Source: Spisula solida | Lineage: Eukaryota; Mollusca; Bivalvia; Venerida; Mactridae | Assembly: GCA_947247005.1 (NCBI GenBank) | Contig: OX365953.1 | Span: forward strand, 6,701,001-6,765,000 | Reading direction: 5' to 3' | DNA: 64,000 nucleotides | Translations under genes and position numbers: made by a program | The notes under the pieces: model-generated | What the model was told of the DNA's origin: nothing | Database searches by the model: none | What the model saw: the letters and a program-made list of their open reading frames with translations, nothing else | Part shown: in pieces, positions 56,197 to 64,000 of the stretch | Layout of the letters: each line of letters opens with the position of its first letter | Position numbering within the stretch: the stretch's first letter is position 1

Positions 56197-56475
56197 CAAG
56201 ACTGCGTTCAATAAACGCTTATGCCCCCTGTGGAAGCCTTGTCCATAAATAAGTCTAAGTCCAAAATAAGGTCAAGGTGAAGGTCAAAATGGGGTTAGGT
56301 GGTACAGGCGTGTGGAGAGTGTTCATACACAACATCCATGCAAGTATGAAAGCTTTGTAGCAAGCCATATTAATGCTAGAAGAAACGGTCAATTTGGGTT
56401 AACCAGGACGGACGGACGAACGGACGGACAGGTGAATCACTATATGCCTCCCGATCTATCGATATGGGGGCATAA
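56197..56475 (+). repeat. (GACG)-bearing repeat, family C, copy 1
   Basis: It begins ACAAGACTGCGTTCAATAAA CGCTTATGCCCCC and ends GACGGACGAACGGACGGACA, GGTGAATCACTATATGCCTC, CGATATGGGGGCATAA. TTATGCCCCC and GGGGGCATAA are exact complements. The block AGGTCAAGGTGAAGGTCA (56270-56287) carries three tandem nuclear-receptor-type half-sites. Non-coding. Confidence 0.9.
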
Positions 56476-56926
56476 AAATAATTCACAGTCATATAACTGA
56501 CAAAATAATTACGGACTTACTGATCAAATGAATGACAATATCAAGTGACAACAAAAGTTTCATACACAAATATTTGTGAAATGGCGACAAAAGTCATACA
56601 ACATTGAAAATATTTTTTTTTTAGGCAGACAGCAAACTTACAGTTCCTTTAGAGACCTAAAAGAGACATGCTATAATTATATTTTGTAACAAAGAAAACC
56701 TTAATTATGTAATTTATTCGAGAAATTCTTCAAATTCATTTAAAATTTCTGTTGAGATAAAACTTAAAATTTGACACAAAACACCTATCAGTCCATCCAA
56801 AGTAAACAAACAACAATGGCCATGTATTACAGGTACATCAAAAGGCAAGCAAGTGTTATAATATCTTGAGGAACAACAGCATATAATCAGCGGACCTTGT
56901 GTCACTCAGATATACTTCGCTGGCTA

Positions 56927-57163
56927 AGAATGAGAATTCAGGTCGTAAGTACAAACTTAAATCAATATTTTGATAAAACAAGAAAAAACGTCTGAAAACT
57001 ACTCTTTATTTATGGATAAACAAGCTTTTTCAACTTCAGTTTGGTCAACATAACCCGAGATTGGATATTAATGAAAATAGGCTTATTATAGAAGCGCCTT
57101 GTGATGCACATTTCAAACATGCATGAGTCTTATAAGGTCGACCTCCTCATTCTAAGCCAGTGA
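56927..57163. mobile_element. MITE family TCGCTGGCTTAGAATTAGAA, copy 2
   Basis: TCGCTGGCTAAGAATGAGAA with GGTCGTA at the left, and TCGACCTCCTCATTCTAAGC CAGTGA at the right. The interior AAAATAGGCTTAT and GCATGAGTCTTAT match copy 1. Confidence 0.85.
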
Positions 57164-57180
57164 CTTGTACACAGAACTAA

Positions 57181-57472
57181 AACAAGACTGCGTTCAATAA
57201 ACGCTTATGCCCCCTTAGGAAGCCTTGTCTATAAATAAGTCCAAAATTAGGTCAAGGTGAAGGTCAAAATGGGGTTAGGTGATACAGGTGTGTGGAGAGT
57301 GTTCATATACAACATCCATGCAAGTTTAAAAGCTTTGTAGCAAGCCATATTAATGCTAGAAGAAACGGTCAATTTGGGTTAACCAGGACGGACGGACGAA
57401 TGAATGAACGAACGAACGGACGGACAGGTGCATCACTATATGCCTCCCGATCTATCGATACGGGGGCATAAA
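57181..57472 (+). repeat. (GACG)-bearing repeat, family C, copy 2
   Basis: Same start and end as copy 1, with a longer (GAAC/GAAT/GACG) tract (GACGAATGAATGAACGAACG). It ends GATACGGGGGCATAA. It begins about 18 bp after the preceding MITE. Confidence 0.9.
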
Positions 57473-57724
57473 AATATTCTTGTTCGCAGAAATGAAAGAC
57501 CAAATGAACTGCTGAAGCAATATAGGCAGGCAGGCAGTGGACACGCAAGATTGAGTACACAAAATAAATTAACAGCCTGTTCAATGTTGTTCAAGCCACA
57601 CATTTAGTGACAACTGACCTGAAACATTTAGTGAGTTCAGACCTAACGTATAGCTCGTACATATTAACGTAATCCCCTTGATCTCTAATAGCATAAGTTT
57701 AGGGTGGAATCTACGCCTAAATTA

Positions 57725-57730
57725 TTTATT
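57725..57730 (-). promoter_or_regulatory. Candidate poly(A) signal for the minus-strand gene
   Basis: TTTATT on the plus strand reads AATAAA on the minus strand, about 257 bp after the stop codon of the 57987-58813 exon. Confidence 0.5.
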
Positions 57731-57893
57731 TGTAGCTAAGCATGAATATATGCATGAAGATCCAAAGGACCGTCTCGCCGAAACTGAAATACCAGTATGC
57801 GTAAAAAGGATTGAATATATATTTATGCATAAACATCGGCATCAAGCTAATATGTACAAGCCATACAGAAGAGAGATGGGGCCGCTTGCATCT

Positions 57894-57980
57894 GTCACAT
57901 GACCTCATATTAGTCACATGACATCACAGTTGTCACATGACATCACATTAGTCACATGACCTCAAATTCAGTCACATGAC
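57894..57980 (-). repeat. Five GTCACATGAC motifs at 19-20-bp spacing in the 3' UTR
   Basis: GTCACATGAC occurs at 57894, 57913, 57932, 57951 and 57971, separated by variable 9-10-bp linkers (CTCATATTA, ATCACAGTT). The array ends seven bases before the stop codon of the minus-strand gene. The core decamer is the one repeated about 43 times at 39690-41025, though the linkers are unrelated. Confidence 0.9.
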
Positions 57981-57986
57981 CACACG

Positions 57987-58813
57987 TTAACAAGTGATTT
58001 CACCAGCGATATTCATTGGAGTTCCTCTTTGACTAGCAATAATGCTTCTAACGGGACTAAAGTCTGTCACAGAAGCGTGTAGTGATTCCCTATCACGCAC
58101 GTCAGTCAAAGAATCATCCGCTATTGGCGAACCGTTATTTCCATAGTTCATAACCCAGCCGAGACCTTTTTGTTGAGCTGCGGCTAGGTAGCGCTTTCTA
58201 CGATTGATTTTATATATCCTAATTCTCTCCAATTCCTGTTCTTCATCTTCCAGCGCAAACTCCCATCGCAGACTCTCCTCGCTGCGTATTCGCGCCGCCA
58301 TCTCCGCGGCTCTATTTATAGCACTTTTCTGAGCATCCACCCTCAAAGTTCTTTCTCGTTCACGTTTAGGAGCACCATTTGAGCCTCCTTTGGAGGAGGA
58401 TTTAGTTTTTCCCTTTTGTGAAGGGTTTTTCGTTTTTACGGACATGTTTGATACACTAGAAGTTATAGTCTGAAGGTCTTCTAAATTTGAGAAGGATACA
58501 GTCGCTTTTTTGAGAACGGTTTCAGAAACTTGTAAAAGACCTGCTGACTGTGTATGTTTTAATGTTACTGTTTCAACTTTGTTATTCTCCGGCGGTTGTT
58601 TACATGCTGACACTGGTTTCGGTTTTGTTCGAGCTTTAAGTAATTCATTGTCTTTATTCTTCACAGGTTCAGTCGTGACAGAGGTTACACTTTCCGTATC
58701 ATTGAAAATGGAAGACTTCACTGAAGGGGCTGGTGAATCACTTACTAGCAGTGTTCCTCTTGAAGATGCACTGGGAATCGTTGGTCGAGTCACTGAGCTG
58801 TCTGATTCATTTT
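57987..58813 (-). CDS. Unrecognised basic protein, last coding exon
   Basis: The minus strand is open for about 275 codons from an acceptor (CCCTTTTATCATTTCAG, exon starts at 58813) to TAA at 57987-57989. The first in-frame codons (ENESDSS) precede any ATG, so this is an internal-to-terminal exon; upstream exons were not found within the window. The product is Ser/Thr/Lys-rich and disordered in its first half, with a KGKTKSSSKGG linker. It then has a charged helical region (APKRERERTLRVDAQKSAIN, AAEMAARIRSEESLRWEFAL, EDEEQELERIRIYKINRRKR) that looks like a coiled coil with a possible nuclear-localisation cluster NRRKR. The helical block is probably the conserved domain. I do not recognise the family. 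Confidence 0.75.
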
Positions 58814-59427
58814 CTGAAATGATAAAAGGGGTCGGATTATAAATTTGTTTCCAGGTATTTTAACGAGATGATAGTTAAGCCCAACTTGCTTATCGCTATT
58901 TTCAGAACAGTAGACCGTCTTTGGGATAGTATTCGTTTGATTTGCCCTAGCTGATCGAGCTGCGCAAGATGGCAATGGAACAACCCAGGTGTTTCTCTGG
59001 AGACAATATCAAAGGTCAATATAGTGCAGGGGTGTCAATTTTCCGGTGTCTTGATTTCGGGTAAACATGCAGCCTCTACGGCGAAATTAAAACCTTGTTG
59101 GTGGAGTGAGTGTGGAAATGGAAGCTCAATCTTACATAAGTCATCCCTGTGAAGTATACCCGCTATACAGTATAACAGAATTTCACACATGATAGAAAAT
59201 ATTGACATAATTTAGAAGCCTTCCACTATATCTATCTTAGATATCTACCTGATCATGATTCACTATTAAAAGGACCCTGGTAAGTTTATGCAAACATGAA
59301 TCATAGTATTAAACATTTGGGGGATTTTTTTTTCAAGTACAGTCAAACCTGTGGGGGACTGGGACTGTGGCCCTAAGGTAGGGGGAATTTCACATTGTTT
59401 GAAGGTCTACGGGGAATTATATATTAT
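58814..59427. other. Intron or upstream region of the minus-strand gene
   Basis: No further exon could be identified with confidence. Open stretches on the minus strand are short and lack paired splice signals. Confidence 0.4.
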
Positions 59428-59733
59428 AACAAGACTGCGTTCACTAAACGCTTATGCCCCCTGTGGAAGCCTTGTCCATAAATAAGTCTAAGTCCAAAAT
59501 TAGGTCAAGGTGAAGGTCAAAATGGGGTTAGGTGGTACAGGCGTGTGGAGAGTGTTCATACACAACATCCATGCAAGTATGAAAGCTTTGTAGCAAGCCA
59601 TATTAATGCTAGAAGAAACGGTCAATTTGGGTTAACCAGGACGGACGGATGAACGGACGAACAGACGAACGGACGAACGGACGGACAGGTGAATCACTAT
59701 ATGCCTCCCCATCTATCGATAGGGGGGCATAAT
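59428..59733 (+). repeat. (GACG)-bearing repeat, family C, copy 3
   Basis: AACAAGACTGCGTTCACTAA to GATAGGGGGGCATAA, with a longer (GACGAACG) tract. Contains AGGTCAAGGTGAAGGTCA. Flanks are TATATTATA and TAAAAATAA, so insertion was into AT-rich sequence. Confidence 0.9.
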
Positions 59734-60380
59734 AAAAATAATGATGTTGTTTTGTTTTCATTTATAGGCTCAGTTTAAAAGTGGTACAATTGACATTATT
59801 GTATCAGTGATTTTTCTTACTTCTTTGGGAAAGGGTCTGGGTCCGTTCAGATTGGGAATTTTTGCATCGTGACAACTTGAAATTGGGAATTTTCATGAAG
59901 TAGAGAGGCCAAATAAAACAGAAAAAGAGATAACATGTGACTGTTTACTGGTTTCTGTAAACTTTTATGCTTGACCTCTTGTCAAAAATAACTTGGTCAT
60001 TTTATGTCAGAAATATGTTTGAAATATTTTTTTTTAAATTATGTTCATTGGGAATTTCTCTCTTCCAATTTGGGAAAATTATAGCCTTTTCAAATTGGGA
60101 AGGTACCGTTTACCGGTAGCAAACAAAGAAGGAAAAAAATCACTGTGTTTACATCTAAAAAGCATTGGGATTTAGATCTATATGTATGAGGTGAGAAAAA
60201 AAACAAATTAACAGACATCAGTCCTGCTTTTAACAAACATATATAGACGGATTCCTTAACATCATCATTTTCCTTAACATGCTGCTTAAGACAGGTCAGA
60301 CTGTGAAGTTTAAAATATTTGTTGAGTTTTCAGTTAGAATGCATATCTTAAAATTTAATGTAGAACAAACATACAGTTGT
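59734..60380. other. Gene-free stretch
   Basis: No exon or element with two ends is supported. TTGGGAATTT recurs four times between about 59860 and 60080, probably a diverged minor repeat. Confidence 0.4.
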
Positions 60381-60382
60381 GG

Positions 60383-60450
60383 TCCAGTGGTATAAGTGTG
60401 CTAAATTTGTAACGCAGGCATCTAAGTTTGATTCCTGGGCGTGGCAGGTC
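60383..60450 (+). repeat. tRNA-like tract (SINE head)
   Basis: GTGGTCCAGTGGTATAAGTG fits a Pol III A-box (TGGTCCAGTGG), and AAGTTTGATTCCTGG fits a decayed B-box about 40 bp on. The stems do not close as a functional tRNA. Confidence 0.45.
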
Positions 60451-60737
60451 ATACCCCTCCTTCAAAATTTGACAACAATGTTGATTATCCTCCACATGTG
60501 GAGAAGTTGCAGGTTCTATGTGGAAGAGTTAAATTATAAGTTTAAGTACTCAGGTTAGGATAAAATCCAGGAAAACTGGTTAGGCGAATCTGCCATAGAA
60601 TATATTAACTCACAAATTGTTGAGAAATGGCGTCTTAAACCCAAATATATGTAAGCAATGCCATATGCTTGTCGCTCAGTGTATTAAACGGGAAGAGAAA
60701 ATTTCACCAAGAGTCAGCATAATTATATGTTACAATG

Positions 60738-61160
60738 TCAGTGTAGCAATACCACGTGACTTTTGGCTACAGTTACAAGAAGAAATTTGTAAACATTGGA
60801 AAATAAAATAGCCATTAGTATTTTATTTCTTCATCGATTTCTATGAAATATACGCCACGCTAAGGGGGACATTATTTGCTTTCCATGAAAGATAAGATCT
60901 TTTTCAGCAGCTTTACCGATTTGTCCATTACCCTGTGAAACCTACACGTTCCATGGTTTCACAGGGTAATGTACAAAACGGCACATCCGCTGAAAAATAC
61001 TTTATATTTCATTGAAAGCAAATAATGTTCCCCTTAGCGTGGCGTATATTTCATAGAAATTGATGAAGAAATAAAATACTTATGGCTACATTTGCGTTCC
61101 AATGTTTACACATTTCTACTTGGAACTGTAGTAAAAAACCACGTGGTATTGCTACACTGA
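60738..61160. mobile_element. 423-bp near-complete palindrome (foldback element)
   Basis: It runs from TCAGTGTAGCAATACCACGT G to CACGTGGTATTGCTACACTG A. The two halves of about 200 bp are reverse complements (for example ATTTCTATGAAATATACGCC at the left, GGCGTATATTTCATAGAAAT at the right), with a small central hairpin ATTACCCTGTGAAACC / GGTTTCACAGGGTAAT. The left half plus centre also occurs at 25105-25360. Non-coding. Confidence 0.9.
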
Positions 61161-61317
61161 ATGTAGCTGGTTTAAGTCTTCTTTAATCACTGTAATTTAA
61201 TTGTTCCAAGAATGATAAAATGATTACAAAAGGGTATTTTATAAAGGAAATCGTGTCAGTTGAATAGTCTGTTTCATTCGGTAGATATTACCATATTATA
61301 CCGATACTATAATTCTG

Positions 61318-61824
61318 TAGGGGTGACTATAATTGAGTCCAAATTATTTGACTATTGCAATACTATTGCTATTGCTGAAAGTACTATTGCGATACCATTG
61401 TATTGCTAGAAACTATTGCAATACTTTTGCAATTGTTATTGCCAAGATTTGAAAAACAGAAATTTAACTTGTAAATGCAAATTTGCACTGTGTAAGATAT
61501 CACTTTGTTGTACTAATGTACTATTTGTGGAAATGATTTAAAATGAATCAGACAGAAATAGATTAATAAAATTTAACTATTGAATGATTGCGATGTTGGT
61601 CCTTTAAAGCGTGGGGTTATTTCAAATTAGTTTTTTTAACGAGAACAAATGTTGTTTTGAATAAATAATAAACTTTATTTATAAAAAGGAAACTATCGTA
61701 ACTATCGATGGTTGAGCTAACTATCGGCGATAGTTATTGGATCGAGACTTTTACTATCGATCCATACAATTGGGACTCTCGGGATCGCAATGCATCGATA
61801 TTTCGATGCATCGGCCCACCCCTA
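61318..61824. mobile_element. hAT-like non-autonomous element with 8-bp target duplication
   Basis: Ends TAGGGGTG and CACCCCTA are complementary and hAT-like. The flanks TAATTCTG (61310-61317) and TAATACTG (61825-61832) agree at 7 of 8 positions, as expected for an 8-bp target-site duplication. The interior has tandem ACTATTGCAATACTATTGC, ACTATCG repeats and the subterminal palindrome TGCATCGATATTTCGATGCA. No transposase. Confidence 0.8.
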
Positions 61825-61832
61825 TAATACTG

Positions 61833-63595
61833 TGTGTTCCACCTATCCTATACTGTACTCTTTGATTTAATAATTGTTAGAACAAAAAGTACATTTTTCT
61901 TCCATCGCATTAAATTTTCATTCATAAATTTTGATGGACTACCAAAGTTTTTTGTACTATTATGTTAACCACACATCAAATATTTACTTAACATGACAAT
62001 ACTTAAATATAACACTACCGGTCGTTAAAATAAAGTATCGTTATTCCGATAACAGTATTGGATGACAAAGTCAATGAAAGATCAATGTGGTATATCATTC
62101 AATAAATCGTTACACTCTACAATTTCTGGCATTCAAAACTGTCAGGGTAGAATTTCCGAGCGTTAATTACATGTAATATCAGTAGACAAATTATGAATAG
62201 TAAAAAATCCCCCATTTATCTTAAAAAGTCAATTGAGTAACCAAATACATGTATTTATATACAATGTATAATTATATCCGTGTATGCTATATCGGTATCT
62301 AATATTACTTACAAATGCGGCACTTGATTATTTTGTTAAATTGCTATCGCTAAGGCTTATCAAAACAACAAATAGTTCCGCAATCCCAAATATCAGCATT
62401 CTTTGTTACTTGCAAACAGTCAACATTAACCTTAAAATGCTTATCAATTGATAATATGAAAATAAACCCAAACTCTAAAGGAGCGTCCTGATCTTTATAA
62501 GTGTCATTCAGTTCACATTGGTCTAGTTCCTTAATTGATTCTAGTTTTATTTATTTACTCAATCTGCTTAAGGATTGATCTTGACCGGGCTGAGGCTGTT
62601 TCCTAGATGAGAACCAAGGAGTCTTAGTTTTCAGAATGAGCTAAGGCAGCACGCCCAGATTCCTTGTATCACACAAACTTTCTGTCTCATTGACCAAAAG
62701 GCACGGATAAAACCGAATGGCCACACACTATGACAGTCCATGTTGAACGCAAAATTTTTTTATGCCTTACAATAAACAATACGAAAGTTGTAGTTGCTTA
62801 CATCATTAACCTTTTAGAAGTATCGACTTTTGATAGAATCTTGAAGATTTTAATCTTAATTAAGATCAGAATTACCCTGTTGTGAATAGACCAAGAACTT
62901 CCTAATTGAACAACTAATGTTATCTTTGCACACTTCTTATAGAATGTGTTAAATTGGTTTGAAGTTTTCAATTTAAGTCAACTGGTTTTATTTAGTAACT
63001 GTCATATATTGTGTCTGTAAAAAGTTTCTGGACAGTCAACTGTCAATTTCGCAGCCTTTTCATTCTGACTGGATTTAATAATAATACTTGAAGACTTAAA
63101 ATAAAAGTAACTTTAATTTGGACTCTTGTTTTTATCTTGGTTATTAATTTGTTTATATAAAAAATGATTTTACAGTCTCCATATAATGAAGGCCTACATA
63201 AACCGTTTTGTTTCCTTTGGCATTGCAAATAATAGGGTAGTTTATTTAACGGTAGGTCAAAGGGCCATACCTCATTACCATAAATTATAATTAAGGTATG
63301 CTATTGTTTCTAAGTATTGGTGAAAAATTATAGTAAGTATTTTTGAGTTAGTCTTGAATTTAGTTTAATAAAGCTGTAGCATTGATAGCAATCCATATAT
63401 TCGACAAACAGAAGACGGGAGTTCTTTCTCGAGTGACAAGTTGTGTTTTTTTGTTCCCGCTCTTTAAAAAATGTTTTCAACGCACCCAATTACCCACTTA
63501 AAGCATAGGAATAATGGAGTAGTCTAAAAAGTGTCTATTTGTTCTCAAAACTGTGTCTTAGCATAGGAACTTGCATAATTTTTAAAAAAAATGAA
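61833..63595. other. Gene-free AT-rich stretch
   Basis: No exon, TIR pair or tandem array is supported. If the minus-strand gene at 57987-58813 extends rightward, its exons here are too short for me to distinguish. Confidence 0.4.
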
Positions 63596-63873
63596 ACAAG
63601 ACTGCGTTCAATAAACGCTTATGCCCCCTGTGGAAGCCTTGTCCATAAAGTCTAAGTCCAAAATTAGGTCAAGGTGAAGGTCAAAATGGGGTTAGGTGAT
63701 ACTGGCGTGTGGACAGTGTTCATACACAACATCCATGCAAGTATGAAAGCTTTGTAGCAAGCCATATTAATGCTAGAAGAAACGGTCAATTTGGGTTAAC
63801 CAGGACGGACGGACGAACGGACGGACAGGTGAATCACTATATGCCTCCCCATCTATCGATAGGGGGGCATAAA
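63596..63873 (+). repeat. (GACG)-bearing repeat, family C, copy 4
   Basis: AACAAGACTGCGTTCAATAA to ATCGATAGGGGGGCATAA. It has the shortest (GACG) tract of the four copies and lacks the TAAG before TCTAAGTCC. Contains AGGTCAAGGTGAAGGTCA. Confidence 0.9.
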
Positions 63874-64000
63874 AAAATATGAATAAAGGCTGTATAAAAA
63901 TATACATTTTAATACAGGCTCTATACTAGTGAATTTTTTTTTTTTTTATAATTTTTTTTTTAATTATAATGCAAGTTCCTGTGGTCTTAGCCTCTAAAGC

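Overview
This is an AT-rich, gene-poor and repeat-dense piece of an animal nuclear genome. Genes are split by spliceosomal introns with GT-AG borders, and AATAAA-type polyadenylation signals follow two of them. There are no bacterial operons, ribosome binding sites, CRISPR arrays or rRNA genes. The mix of short inverted-repeat elements, tRNA-derived SINE heads, truncated LINEs and (GACG)n-bearing repeats ending in TATACCCCC or TATGCCCCC palindromes is what I associate with bivalve molluscs. That assignment is an inference; the species cannot be read from the sequence.

Three protein-coding loci can be supported. (1) On the plus strand at 5019-9911, five exons join in phase into 531 codons of a low-complexity, coiled-coil protein ending in a class I PDZ-ligand motif. 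The 5' part of this gene probably lies outside the window or in unrecognised exons. (2) On the plus strand at 34914-41814, four exons join in phase into a complete 412-residue 3-beta-hydroxysteroid dehydrogenase-like enzyme (SDR superfamily). It has the Rossmann glycines, the S/Y/K catalytic residues and a C-terminal membrane segment. (3) On the minus strand at 57987-58813 lies the last coding exon of an unrecognised basic protein.

Most of the rest is repeats. 0-5 kb: an 11-copy 70-bp array and a (GACG)-bearing element. 5-18 kb: gene 1, with inverted-repeat elements in introns 3 and 4, then more such elements, including a 1.6-kb one. 19.6-31.7 kb: a roughly 12-kb inverted-repeat structure. 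Each arm has, from outside in, a degenerate 20-21-bp minisatellite, a TAGG-type microsatellite, a 1.2-1.6-kb unique segment and a 99-bp motif; the arms surround about 6 kb with no recognisable gene. 32-42 kb: tandem arrays and the HSD3B-like gene, whose third intron holds a 5'-truncated LINE and about 43 copies of a 31-bp repeat. 42-53 kb: LINE and SINE remnants and two nuclear-receptor-motif-rich repeats. 53-64 kb: a dense cluster of small TIR elements, the third gene, four copies of one (GACG)-bearing family, a 423-bp palindrome and a hAT-like element with target-site duplications.

The genes show no functional link to one another. The most unusual object is the 12-kb foldback-like structure. 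The next most interesting signals are the shared architecture of four (GACG)-bearing repeat families and the dense arrays of consensus transcription-factor motifs (GTCACATGAC, AGGTCA repeats) carried by tandem repeats and mobile elements.
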